This document shows, piece by piece, positions 53,405 through 61,782 of a stretch of DNA of 64,000 nucleotides. Where the stretch lies: the NCBI RefSeq assembly GCF_900215245.1, contig NZ_LT907842.1, forward strand, positions 744,001 to 808,000, written 5' to 3'. The stretch is from Pseudomonas fluorescens (GTDB taxonomy: Bacteria; Pseudomonadota; Gammaproteobacteria; Pseudomonadales; Pseudomonadaceae). The position numbers and the translations under genes are program-made. The notes under the pieces are model-generated. The model saw only the letters and a list, made by a program, of their open reading frames with translations. It made no database searches and was not told the DNA's origin. Positions within the stretch are counted from its first letter, which is position 1, and every line of letters begins with the position of its first letter.

Positions 53405-54088
53405 TTAGGCAACGGACAAGCCCAACTCGGACAACAACATCGACGCCTGGGCTTTGGAAATCACGGCGCCTTTGAACAGTTTGGCATCATTGAGGCGAAA
53501 GCCGCTCAAATCCGCGCCGCGCAGGTCGGCGCCCGCGAAATTGGCGCCGTTGATACGGGCGTGAGCGAGGCTGCAATCGATCAGTTCAGCCTTGCGAAAG
53601 TCTGCATCCGACAAGTCGCTGTCGGAGAAGTCCAGGTTATTCAGCACGGTTCGGGCAAACGACAGGCCGGACAAAAATGCGCTGTTGAGCCGGGTTTCGC
53701 TGAAGCTCAGCCCCAGCGAGGCACAGTGAGTGAAGTTGGCGCCAGTCAGCTTGCAGTGGGCAAAACTCGCCTGGGACAATTTGCTGCGCTGCCAGCGGGT
53801 GTTGTTCAGGTCACAGCTGCTGAACTGGGCTTCCAGCAGGTTCGCCGCTTCGAATACGGCGTGGGCCGCGCGGCAACGGGTCCATTGCGTGCCTTCCAGG
53901 CGCGAGCCAAGAAAAGAAGTCTGGACCAGCATGCAGCGTTCAAACACCCAATGGTCCAGCGCCATCCGCGACAAATCGGCGCCGCTCAAGTCGACGTCAA
54001 TCAACCGCAACGGCCCACTGTGCTGGTCAATCAGGTCTTCCAGCTCGGAACGCTGCAAGGTGCCGCCGTCGATGTCAGTGTGCTGCAT
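53405..54088 (-). CDS. Pentapeptide-repeat protein, Qnr-like
   Basis: The 227-residue protein is built of A(D/N)LxX repeats: DLSGADLSRMALDHWVFERC, FEAANLLEAQFSSCDL, FTHCASLGLSFSETRL, LDFSDSDLSDADFRKAELID and GANFAGADLRGADLSGF. These form a right-handed quadrilateral beta-helix mimicking DNA. Length is close to that of Qnr proteins that protect gyrase from quinolones, but the Qnr assignment is an inference. It is upstream of arfB in the same operon. Confidence 0.83.
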   Translation of the reverse strand: MQHTDIDGGTLQRSELEDLIDQHSGPLRLIDVDLSGADLSRMALDHWVFERCMLVQTSFLGSRLEGTQWTRCRAAHAVFEAANLLEAQFSSCDLNNTRWQRSKLSQASFAHCKLTGANFTHCASLGLSFSETRLNSAFLSGLSFARTVLNNLDFSDSDLSDADFRKAELIDCSLAHARINGANFAGADLRGADLSGFRLNDAKLFKGAVISKAQASMLLSELGLSVA

Positions 54089-54152
54089 GGAGCCTCCGGG
54101 CAGGGGTCTAGGTAAAACCAGGCAGCGAGTCTAACCCGCCCACGCCCACCGA

Positions 54153-54177
54153 AAACCCGACAACGTGCCGGGTTTTC
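54153..54177. terminator. Terminator between aroP and the pentapeptide-repeat gene
   Basis: AAAACCCG and CGGGTTTT form an 8-bp hairpin with T residues on the outer side for either strand. For the minus-strand aroP (stop 54195) it lies directly downstream. Confidence 0.75.
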
Positions 54178-54194
54178 TGTTTACGGGAAACGTC

Positions 54195-55616
54195 CTACTC
54201 CAGAACCGTCCGCACGGTGTTCTGAACCGTTTGTGCCTTGCGCTTGTTCTTGATCCAGTAACACAGCCCCATGAACGCCACCCACACCGGGATCGCGTAC
54301 ACCGACACCTGAATCCCCGGAATCATCAGCATGATCACCAGGATAAACGCGACGAATGCCAGGCAGATGAAGTTACCGTAGGGGTACCACAGCGCCTTGA
54401 ACAACGGCACCTGGCCGGTACGGTTCATGTGCTGGCGGAATTTGAAGTGGGAGAAGCTGATCATCGCCCAGTTGATCACCAGCGTGGCCACTACCAGGGA
54501 CATCAGCAGTTCCAGCGCATGTTGCGGGATCAGGTAGTTCATCAACACCGCCACCAGCGTGATAGCCGCCGAGGCCAGGATCGAACGCACCGGCACACCG
54601 CGCTTGTCGATCTTCGCCAGCACACGAGGCGCGTCGCCCTGCTCAGCCATGCCCAACAACATGCGGCTGTTGCAGTAGGTGCCGCTGTTGTACACCGACA
54701 GTGCGGCGGTCAACACCACGAAGTTGAGGATGTGCGCGGCAGTGTTGCTGCCCAGCATCGAAAACACCTGCACGAACGGGCTGCCGCTGTAGGCATCGCC
54801 GGACGCGTTGAGGCTTGCCAGCAGGCTGTCCCACGGCGTGAGCGACAACAGCACCACCAGGGCACCGATGTAGAAAATCAGGATGCGATAGATCACCTGA
54901 TTGATCGCTTTGGGGATCACGGTGCGTGGCTGGTCGGCTTCGGCGGCGGTAAAACCGAGCATTTCCAGGCCGCCGAACGAGAACATGATGATCGCCATGG
55001 CCATCACCAATCCGCCCACACCGTGCGGGAAGAACCCCCCGTGGTCCCACAGGTTGCTCACCGAGGCTTGCGGGCCGCCGCTGCCGCTGACCAGCAAATA
55101 GCTGCCCAGGGCGATCATGCCGACGATGGCCACAACCTTGATAATGGCGAACCAGAATTCGGCCTCACCGAAGACTTTGACGTTGGCCAGGTTAATCAAG
55201 TTGATCAACACGAAGAACGCCGCCGCCGACACCCACGTCGGGATCTCCGGCCACCAGTAGTGCACGTATTTGCCGACGGCCGTCAGCTCCGACATACCGA
55301 CCAGAATGTACAGAATCCAGCAGTTCCAGCCCGACAGGAAGCCGGCGAAACCACCCCAGTACTTGTGGGCAAAATGGCTGAAGGAGCCGGCGACCGGCTC
55401 TTCGACGATCATTTCGCCGAGCTGGCGCATGATCATGAAGGCGATAAAGCCGCAGATGGCATAGCCCAGGATCATCGACGGTCCGGCGGATTTGAGCACC
55501 CCGGCCGAGCCCAGGAACAGGCCGGTGCCGATGGCGCCCCCGAGGGCGATCAACTGGATATGCCGATTTTTCAGGCCGCGTTTCAGCTCGCCTGAAGAGG
55601 AATGGGGTCCACTCAT
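54195..55616 (-). CDS. aroP: Aromatic amino acid permease AroP
   Basis: The 473-residue amino acid-polyamine-organocation transporter has twelve helices. LKRGLKNRHIQLIALGGAIGTGLFLGSA, written here in part, is the family start; it closely follows E. coli AroP through EEPVAGSFSHFAHKYWGGFAGF, NVKVFGEAEFWFAIIKV and MFSFGGLEMLGFTAAEADQP. It imports phenylalanine, tyrosine or tryptophan with protons. The ATG at 55616 is preferred over a TTG at 55634. No ribosomal leader is obvious upstream. Confidence 0.88.
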   Translation of the reverse strand: MSGPHSSSGELKRGLKNRHIQLIALGGAIGTGLFLGSAGVLKSAGPSMILGYAICGFIAFMIMRQLGEMIVEEPVAGSFSHFAHKYWGGFAGFLSGWNCWILYILVGMSELTAVGKYVHYWWPEIPTWVSAAAFFVLINLINLANVKVFGEAEFWFAIIKVVAIVGMIALGSYLLVSGSGGPQASVSNLWDHGGFFPHGVGGLVMAMAIIMFSFGGLEMLGFTAAEADQPRTVIPKAINQVIYRILIFYIGALVVLLSLTPWDSLLASLNASGDAYSGSPFVQVFSMLGSNTAAHILNFVVLTAALSVYNSGTYCNSRMLLGMAEQGDAPRVLAKIDKRGVPVRSILASAAITLVAVLMNYLIPQHALELLMSLVVATLVINWAMISFSHFKFRQHMNRTGQVPLFKALWYPYGNFICLAFVAFILVIMLMIPGIQVSVYAIPVWVAFMGLCYWIKNKRKAQTVQNTVRTVLE

Positions 55617-56263
55617 GAAAAGGGTCTCACGCAAGGTTTGATGATGTTGAATGCACGTTGCTGCCTTGAGTCTCGACTCAAGCAGCGCTGCTCAAACCCC
55701 AGCGCAGGCACCAGGAGTACAGCGTCTTTCTAACGGTCATGCGTCACCTGTTTGTTTTTATCTGTGACGAAATCGAACCCGTCCGGCTCGTGGCCAGGCG
55801 GAGTGATCAGGGTGGGTAAACCCCGAGGTCTTGGCCTTTTGCGTAGGTACGCAAGGGGGTCACAGTAAAACGCGGCGCATTGTACACCGCTCGACAGCTT
55901 CGGGCCGACCCCGCAAGACGCCTGTGACAATCTGTCAGGCATTCCTTACAGCCTCTTGCTCGTCAAGTTTTGCGCGGCTTTCTCGTAAATTAATCGTTAC
56001 AGCACGGAAAATAAGCGTTACAGCCAAGCGCGGGCTGTCAGAAAACGGAAAAATGTCAGTCGGAAATTTACGGTTGGTTACCCGCTCCAGTCCGTTGTTT
56101 TTTCTGAAAAAAAGACAGCGCTAAAAAAACAGAAGAAAAAATCCAAATGAGACCGTGTCAATAAATATTTTGCATTCCGAAACACTCTCTCCTAGGTTCT
56201 TTCACTTGCCAGCGAAGCCCGTTGGCAAGCCGTTCTCAAACAACGTCCTCTAGGAGATACACC
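55617..56263. other. Intergenic region between aroP and the peptide operon
   Basis: About 650 bases with no supported gene. The left half contains the aroP upstream region. From 55980 it is notably AT-rich, with CGTTACAGC repeated at 55992-56000 and 56014-56022 as possible direct repeats. The right part (56150-56200) has AT-rich segments that probably hold the promoter for the peptide gene, before AGGAG at 56252-56256. Confidence 0.45.
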
Positions 56264-56401
56264 ATGCAAGCACTGGAAAACGACCTGGAAACCGAACTGC
56301 AACTCGACGATTGGTTTGAAGCGCCGACCCATGAGGCCGCCGTTGAAATGATGCAAGCCGATGCCGTTGTGCCCTTTGGCACCGCGATGTGGCCTTTCTA
56401 A
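56264..56401 (+). CDS. Short acidic peptide, possible RiPP precursor (45 aa)
   Basis: A strong AGGAG ribosome binding site precedes the ATG. The first 32 residues are strongly acidic (MQALENDLETELQLDDWFEA and onward), while the last eleven (VVPFGTAMWPF) are hydrophobic and aromatic with proline and no charge. This leader-plus-core layout is like precursors of ribosomally made, modified peptides. The enzyme gene follows after 73 bases, with a hairpin (56418-56443) between. There is no cysteine, so a lanthipeptide or thiazole route is unlikely. The interpretation is an inference. Confidence 0.6.
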   Translation: MQALENDLETELQLDDWFEAPTHEAAVEMMQADAVVPFGTAMWPF

Positions 56402-56417
56402 CACCCGGCAGGCATCC

Positions 56418-56443
56418 GGCAGGTGCTGTGCACGGCACCTGCC
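56418..56443 (+). promoter_or_regulatory. Hairpin between peptide and enzyme genes
   Basis: GGCAGGTGC pairs with GCACCTGCC in a 9-bp perfect stem with an 8-base loop and no T-tract. It may protect the upstream peptide mRNA or attenuate transcription, giving more peptide than enzyme. Confidence 0.65.
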
Positions 56444-56474
56444 CCCTTACCCAAGGCACAGAAGGACACCCGTC

Positions 56475-57434
56475 ATGGACAAGGCCCGCGCCGTCGAACA
56501 CTTTCTCTACTACCTCGCGCACCACCCGGCCCTCAACGGCCTGAGCCGCCCTACCGTGCTACTGGGCCATACCGAACGCTACGAGGCCATCGCCCAGGCA
56601 ATCACCCACGGCAGTGCCGCCCGATTCAATTTCCAGGTGCAGCGCCTGGACCTGGCCGCCAGCGACACCCTGGCCCAGGCCATCGAAGCCTGCGACCTGT
56701 ACCTGTTTCTCTACGATTCCTCGACCCTGCCCAACCCACGCGCCGAAGGCCCGGACTTTATCCGCGCCCTGCAAGGCGTGATGGCGGAGCACTGGAAGAA
56801 ATCCCTGCTGTTCAAGGATTACGGCGACTACTTCTACGACACCTTCAGCGTCGAGCCGCAGCGCATTGCCGACCTCAACGCCACGCTGATCCGCCGCATG
56901 TCCCAAGCCAACGTGCTGAGCTTCACCGACAAACACGGCTCACGCCTTGAAGCGCCGATGAGCAGCATCAAGAAGTGGACCAACATCAACGGCGTCGGTA
57001 ACCACGACCTGGCGCCGGGCGAAATTGCCACCCACAGCGAAGCCATCAATGGCCAGGTGCGGTTTGTCGGCACCTTCCTCAGCACCATCCCGTTTGCGCG
57101 CAAATACGGCGTGCTGCAATCACCGTTGGAACTGTGGATCGAGAATTCGACGATTTGCAGCGTGGCCAGCGACGTGCCGGGGCTGGCGGATGATTTCAAC
57201 AAATACCTGAATGCCAACCCGTCCAACCGGCGCGTGGAGGAATTGGGGATTGGCACCAATGAAGGCGTGAAAGACTTGTATGCGCGCAATGCCGGCTTCG
57301 AGGAGCGCCATTGCGGCCTGCACCTGGGCTTGGGTGGCGGACAAAAGGGTAGCCATCACCTGGATCTGATCTTCGCCAGTGGCGTGTTGGCACTGGATGA
57401 CAAGCCCGTGTTTGACGGGACGTTTGCGTTCTGA
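56475..57434 (+). CDS. M29/NicX-like metalloenzyme
   Basis: The 319-residue protein has a C-terminal half in the pattern of family M29 aminopeptidases and NicX-type dioxygenases. APGEIATHSEAINGQVRFVG (about 180-199) matches the PxGE motif. VEELGIGTNEGV (254-265), EERHCGLHLGLGGG (276-289) and SHHLDLIF (293-300) supply glutamate and histidine-x-aspartate metal ligands (E256 or E263, H279 or H283, H295, D297). The N-terminal half is a less conserved Rossmann-like domain. It could cleave or oxidise the adjacent peptide. AAGGA is 8 bases before the ATG. Confidence 0.65.
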   Translation: MDKARAVEHFLYYLAHHPALNGLSRPTVLLGHTERYEAIAQAITHGSAARFNFQVQRLDLAASDTLAQAIEACDLYLFLYDSSTLPNPRAEGPDFIRALQGVMAEHWKKSLLFKDYGDYFYDTFSVEPQRIADLNATLIRRMSQANVLSFTDKHGSRLEAPMSSIKKWTNINGVGNHDLAPGEIATHSEAINGQVRFVGTFLSTIPFARKYGVLQSPLELWIENSTICSVASDVPGLADDFNKYLNANPSNRRVEELGIGTNEGVKDLYARNAGFEERHCGLHLGLGGGQKGSHHLDLIFASGVLALDDKPVFDGTFAF

Positions 57435-57466
57435 AAGCCGATTTCGAAATCAACGTAGATCTAAAT

Positions 57467-57554
57467 GTGGGAGCGGGCCTGCTCGCGAATGCGGTGTATC
57501 CGCTTGCACATGCATCAACTGACACACCGTATTCGCGAGCAAGCCCGCTCCCAC
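57467..57554. repeat. REPIN (inverted REP doublet)
   Basis: GTGGGAGCGGGCCTGCTCGC at 57467 and partner ending GCTCCCAC at 57554, between the convergent M29-like gene and rluB. Confidence 0.9.
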
Positions 57555-57582
57555 AGTTGATCGCATTGCAAATTCAGAGCAA

Positions 57583-57616
57583 AAAAAAACGCCAACCCTA
57601 AGGTTGGCGTTTTTGT
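57583..57616 (-). terminator. Terminator of rluB
   Basis: ACGCCAACC and GGTTGGCGT form a perfect 9-bp hairpin with A and T tracts on either side, 13 bases past the rluB stop. It may work for both strands. Confidence 0.9.
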
Positions 57617-57628
57617 GCAGCACTTACA

Positions 57629-58870
57629 TCACTGCGGCTTCTTGCGACCAAAACCCGGGCGCTGACCGGAACCGGCCGGGGCACCACGGCGCTTGCCCGA
57701 CGGCTCGTCGGCGACCAGTTTCGGGCCGGGGCGCTTGTTCGCCGCCGGCTTGGCTGGGCGCTTGGTGCTGGCGCTGTCGGCTGGGCGATCGGATGCCGGA
57801 GCACCACGGCCTTCGCCACGGTTGCTACGGCCACCGCTTGGCGCTTCGCCACGGGCTGGACGCGGAGTGCGCGGTGCACGCTCGCCTTCCTGACGCGATG
57901 GCGCGGTTGGGCGACGCTCGCCTTCGATGTGCGGCTCACGGGAGATACGACCGCCGGTGGCCGGCGCATTCAGCGCCGGGCGCAGGGTACGGGCAACGCG
58001 TTCGGTACGCGCCACAGGGCGCGACGATTTACGCTGCATACGCTCAAGCTTGTCTTTGCTCTTGGCGTTCATCTGCGGCATCGCGACCGGCGTCAGGCCA
58101 ACTTCAGCGCTGAGGATGTCGACTTCGTACTGGCTCATTTCGCGCCAGCGGCCCATCGGCAGGTCGGAGTTCAAGAACACCGGGCCGAAACGCACGCGCT
58201 TCAGGCGGCTGACCACCAGGCCCTGGGATTCCCACAGGCGACGGACTTCACGGTTACGGCCTTCCATCACCACGCAGTGGTACCAGTGGTTGAAACCTTC
58301 GCCGCCGGGCGCCTGCTTGATGTCGGTGAACTTGGCCGGGCCGTCTTCAAGAACAACACCGGCTTTCAAGCGCTCGATCATCTCGTCATCGACTTCCCCA
58401 CGTACACGCACCGCGTATTCACGGTCCATCTCGTAAGACGGGTGCATCAGGCGGTTGGCCAACTCACCGTCGGTGGTGAACATCAGCAAGCCGGTGGTGT
58501 TGATGTCCAGACGACCGATGTTGATCCAACGGCCTTCTTTGGGCTTGGGCATCTTGTCGAACACGGTCGGACGGCCTTCCGGGTCGTCACGGGTGCAGAT
58601 CTCGCCATCGGGCTTGTTGTACATGATGACGCGGCGCACCGATTCGGCGGCCTCTTCACGCTTGATGACCTTGCCATCAATGGTGATTGCATCGTGCAGG
58701 TCGACGCGCTGGCCAAGGGTGGCTTCAACGCCGTTGACCTTGATGCGCTTCTGGGTGATCCAGGCTTCGACGTCGCGGCGCGAGCCCACGCCGATACGTG
58801 CCAGCACCTTTTGCAGTTTTTCGCCTGCTGGGCCGATTTCCTGGCTGTCGTTCTGGTCTTGGTCGTTCAT
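57629..58870 (-). CDS. rluB: 23S rRNA pseudouridine(2605) synthase
   Basis: The 413-residue protein has an S4 RNA-binding domain (about 15-70, EKLQKVLARIGVGSRRDVEAW) and an RluB catalytic domain (about 80-240), with catalytic aspartate in GRLDINTTGLLMFT. It modifies helix 90 of 23S rRNA. The C-terminal 150 or so residues are a basic Arg/Pro/Ala-rich low-complexity tail (RSNRGEGRGAPASDRPAD) not present in the shorter E. coli protein. A GGAGG lies 8 bases before the ATG at 58870. Confidence 0.93.
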   Translation of the reverse strand: MNDQDQNDSQEIGPAGEKLQKVLARIGVGSRRDVEAWITQKRIKVNGVEATLGQRVDLHDAITIDGKVIKREEAAESVRRVIMYNKPDGEICTRDDPEGRPTVFDKMPKPKEGRWINIGRLDINTTGLLMFTTDGELANRLMHPSYEMDREYAVRVRGEVDDEMIERLKAGVVLEDGPAKFTDIKQAPGGEGFNHWYHCVVMEGRNREVRRLWESQGLVVSRLKRVRFGPVFLNSDLPMGRWREMSQYEVDILSAEVGLTPVAMPQMNAKSKDKLERMQRKSSRPVARTERVARTLRPALNAPATGGRISREPHIEGERRPTAPSRQEGERAPRTPRPARGEAPSGGRSNRGEGRGAPASDRPADSASTKRPAKPAANKRPGPKLVADEPSGKRRGAPAGSGQRPGFGRKKPQ

Positions 58871-59014
58871 CTTAAGCACCTCCCGGTGGGTCGATTCAGG
58901 CGTGGCCTGAAGAGTGTTGAAAGCGGGGCTTTGGGCGAATACCTCGCCAAAGGGTCGCGAATCATACGCGCATGGCGTGCGTTGCGCATCAGAGACTAGT
59001 CGATTAAGCCGTTG

Positions 59015-59206
59015 TCATTTGCTTTTCCGCCGACCGGTGGCGCCCAGCGCCAGCAAGCGCAGCTCGGCTTCGGCCAGAACCGTGCGTTTGTCGACCTTGT
59101 CGAGTTTCTTCCAGGCGCGGATCTCACGCTTGCTGCGGCCGCACCCGACGCAGATGTCATCGCTGAACTTGCAGATACTGATGCAGGGGTCTTTGGTTGA
59201 ACTCAT
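59015..59206 (-). CDS. DUF1289 protein
   Basis: The 63-residue protein has the family's four cysteines in DPCISICKFSDDICVGCGRSK, probably binding a metal or a cluster, and a basic C-terminal helix. A GGGAGG precedes the ATG at 59206. It lies between rluB and scpB; a REP-like repeat separates it from scpB. The family's role is unknown. Confidence 0.85.
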   Translation of the reverse strand: MSSTKDPCISICKFSDDICVGCGRSKREIRAWKKLDKVDKRTVLAEAELRLLALGATGRRKSK

Positions 59207-59234
59207 TTGAATCCTCCCAGGCAACGGGTTTTCT

Positions 59235-59319
59235 GTGGGAGCTGGCTCGCCTGCGATGGCGTCACCTCGGTGAAACACAAAGACCGAGTCGCCTGTATCG
59301 CAGGCAAGCCAGCTCCCAC
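59235..59319. repeat. REPIN of the GTGGGAGCTGGC class
   Basis: GTGGGAGCTGGCTCGCCTGCGA at 59235 (first part GTGGGAGCTGGC) and inverted GCCAGCTCCCAC ending at 59319. It is a different REP class from the array type, located between DUF1289 and scpB. Confidence 0.8.
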
Positions 59320-59333
59320 ATTTTGATGCGGCG

Positions 59334-60308
59334 TCAGTCTTCGAACTGACGCCGCTCGGCCTCGATGGCCTCAGCCAACGCCCGGGCTTCGTCTTCCTCG
59401 TCGCTCAACGGCGGTTGTTCAAGGGCGGCGACGGCAGCCAGGAGTTTCTCACGGGCCTCAGCGACACCGAGGATGTCTTCCTCAGGCTCAGGCTCAACTT
59501 CAATGTCGACCTCAGGCCCGGGCTCAGACTCAACTTCAATGTCGACCTCAGGCACCGTTTCAACGTTCACCTGGGTTTCAGGCTCGGCAGCGCCATCACG
59601 CAGCAAGTCGTCGAAGTCGGTCTTGATGCCCTGCTCCATGTCGTCCAGTTCCAGCAATAAGGTATGGAAGCTGGTTTCGTCCTTGGGTTCCTCCGGCTCG
59701 GCCGTGGCGTCGGCGAGTTCCTGCAGGCTGGCGGGCACCGGCGCGTCGTCGAAGTCCAGCACCGGGTCCGGCTCCATCTCGCGCAGCTCAGCCAGGGGCG
59801 GCAGGTCATCGAGGTTTTTCAGGTTGAAGTGGTCGAGGAACACTTTGGTGGTGGCGAACATCGCCGGTTTACCGGGCACATCACGGTAGCCGACGATGCG
59901 GATCCACTCGCGCTCCAGCAACGTCTTGACGATATGGCTGTTGACCGCCACGCCACGCACATCCTCGATCTCGCCGCGTGTGATCGGCTGGCGATAGGCA
60001 ATCAGCGCCATGGTCTCAAGCATCGCCCGCGAATAACGCTGCGGGCGTTCTTCCCACAAACGGCCGACCCACGGGGAAAACTTCTCACGGATCTGCAGGC
60101 GATAACCCGACGCCACTTCGCGCAGCTCAAAGGCACGGCCGTCGCAGGACTTGCGCAAAATCTCCAGCGCCTTCTTGAACACAGGGGGCTCGGGCCGCTC
60201 GGCCTCTTCAAAAAGTTCGAACAAGCGCTCCAGGGATTGCGGTTTACCCGAGGCCAGAAGAAAGGCTTCCAGCAACGGGGCCAGTTCGCGGGGTTCAGTC
60301 AAATTCAT
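59334..60308 (-). CDS. scpB: Chromosome segregation protein ScpB
   Basis: The 324-residue protein has the two winged-helix domains of ScpB in about 1-190 (LLASGKPQSLERLFELFEEA, LETMALIAYRQPITRGEIEDV, FATTKVFLDHFNLKNLDDLP). It forms the SMC-ScpAB condensin with ScpA. The remaining 130 residues are a strongly acidic extension containing the repeated VDIEVE(S/P)EPGPEVDIEVEPEP segment, written here in parts. Such acidic tails vary between pseudomonads. The gene is 12 bases downstream of scpA. Confidence 0.92.
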   Translation of the reverse strand: MNLTEPRELAPLLEAFLLASGKPQSLERLFELFEEAERPEPPVFKKALEILRKSCDGRAFELREVASGYRLQIREKFSPWVGRLWEERPQRYSRAMLETMALIAYRQPITRGEIEDVRGVAVNSHIVKTLLEREWIRIVGYRDVPGKPAMFATTKVFLDHFNLKNLDDLPPLAELREMEPDPVLDFDDAPVPASLQELADATAEPEEPKDETSFHTLLLELDDMEQGIKTDFDDLLRDGAAEPETQVNVETVPEVDIEVESEPGPEVDIEVEPEPEEDILGVAEAREKLLAAVAALEQPPLSDEEDEARALAEAIEAERRQFED

Positions 60309-60320
60309 CGATTCAGCTCT

Positions 60321-61139
60321 TTATTCGGCTCGCGCCCGCACGTGGATAGCCGCAAAAGGCTCATTCTGGACCAGCTCGACCAAGGACTCCTTGACCAGTT
60401 CGAGGATCGCCATAAATGTCACCACGACCCCCAGGCGCCCCTCTTCTTTGGTAAACAGCTCAACAAACGGCACAAAGCCGCCGCCCTTGAGGCGTTCAAG
60501 CACATCACTCATGCGCTCACGGGTCGACAAGGCCTCGCGGCTGACCTGGTGGCTTTCAAACATATCGCCACGGCGCAATACCTCGGCCATCGACATCAAC
60601 AACTCTTCCAGGCTCACGTCCGGCAACAGCTTGCGCGCCCGGGCTTCCGGGGCATCAAGCTTGGGCACCACCACATCACGGCCGACGCGGCTCAAGCCGT
60701 CGATGCCTTCGGCGGCGGCCTTGAAGCGTTCGTACTCCTGCAGGCGGCGGATCAGTTCGGCGCGCGGGTCGTCTTCTTCCGCTTCGATGGTTTCTGAACG
60801 CGGCAACAGCATGCGCGACTTGATCTCGGCCAGCATAGCGGCCATCACCAGGTATTCGGCGGCCAGTTCCAGGCGCACCGACTGCATCAGCTCGACATAG
60901 CCCATGTATTGGCGAGTGATTTCCGCCACCGGGATGTCGAGGATATTGATGTTCTGCTTGCGGATCAGGTACAGCAGCAAGTCCAGCGGGCCTTCGAAGG
61001 CTTCCAGGAAGACCTCCAGGGCGTCCGGCGGGATATACAAATCCAGCGGCATTTCCATGACCGCCTGGCCGTAGACCATGGCGAAGGGCAGTTCCTGCTG
61101 GGCACCGGCCTGGCTGTCGACGGTTTCCACGACCGCCAT
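60321..61139 (-). CDS. scpA: Chromosome segregation protein ScpA
   Basis: The 272-residue kleisin has FEGPLDLLLYLIRKQNINILDIPVAEIT, its hallmark N-terminal segment, and EYLVMAAMLAEIKSRMLLPR, followed by the C-terminal winged helix (VVTFMAILELVKESLVELVQ). It bridges SMC head domains with ScpB. It begins immediately after the stop of yciO (TGA-ATG), so translation is coupled. Confidence 0.93.
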   Translation of the reverse strand: MAVVETVDSQAGAQQELPFAMVYGQAVMEMPLDLYIPPDALEVFLEAFEGPLDLLLYLIRKQNINILDIPVAEITRQYMGYVELMQSVRLELAAEYLVMAAMLAEIKSRMLLPRSETIEAEEDDPRAELIRRLQEYERFKAAAEGIDGLSRVGRDVVVPKLDAPEARARKLLPDVSLEELLMSMAEVLRRGDMFESHQVSREALSTRERMSDVLERLKGGGFVPFVELFTKEEGRLGVVVTFMAILELVKESLVELVQNEPFAAIHVRARAE

Positions 61140-61769
61140 TCAGGCCTCGACCATGAAGGGCGTCGGGTCGCCACAGCCGACACGCACCACTTCCGGTTCG
61201 CCGTCAGCCAGGTTGATCACAGTGGAGGCCTTGTTGCCGCCGTAGCCGCCGTCGATGATCAGGTCGACGTGTTTTTCCAGCAGGCGCCGCATTTCGTAAG
61301 GGTCGTACAGCGGCTCGGTTTCACCGGGCAGGATCAACGACACACTCATCAACGGCTCGCCCAGCTCAGCGAGCAATGCCAGCGCAATCGGGTGCTCCGG
61401 CACCCGCAAGCCGATGGTGCGCTTCTTCGGGTGCAACAGCAGGCGCGGCACTTCGCGGGTGGCATTCAGAATAAATGTGTAAGGCCCCGGCGTGTGGGCC
61501 TTGAGCAGGCGGAACGTGCCGGTGTCGACCTTGGCGAACAGGCCCAGCTGGGACAGGTCGCTGCAGATCAACGCGAAGTTGTGGTTCTTGTCGAGGTCAC
61601 GCAGGCGCCTGACCCGTTCAACCGCGCTTTTGTCGCCGATCTGGCAACCAATGGCGTAGGACGAATCCGTTGGGTAGATCACCACGCCACCGGCGCGAAT
61701 AATCTCCACTGCCTGTTTAATCAGGCGCGCTTGAGGGTTTTCCGGATGAATCTGGAAGAATTGACTCAC
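61140..61769 (-). CDS. yciO: YciO/YrdC-family protein
   Basis: The 209-residue protein begins MSQFFQIHPENPQARLIKQA, as E. coli YciO does, which supports the GTG start at 61769 over the ATG at 61808. GGVVIYPTDSSYAIGCQIGD and KAHTPGPYTFILNATREVPR are YrdC-domain motifs. TsaC/YrdC makes threonylcarbamoyl-AMP for tRNA; YciO is a related branch whose main role is not settled. It lies between rnm and scpA in the same operon. Confidence 0.9.
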   Translation of the reverse strand: MSQFFQIHPENPQARLIKQAVEIIRAGGVVIYPTDSSYAIGCQIGDKSAVERVRRLRDLDKNHNFALICSDLSQLGLFAKVDTGTFRLLKAHTPGPYTFILNATREVPRLLLHPKKRTIGLRVPEHPIALALLAELGEPLMSVSLILPGETEPLYDPYEMRRLLEKHVDLIIDGGYGGNKASTVINLADGEPEVVRVGCGDPTPFMVEA

Positions 61770-61782
61770 GTGTTCTACCTGT

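Noticed and set aside
54165..55595. Plus-strand reading frame of 476 codons
   Set aside because: Antisense of aroP, which matches a known permease family along its full length.
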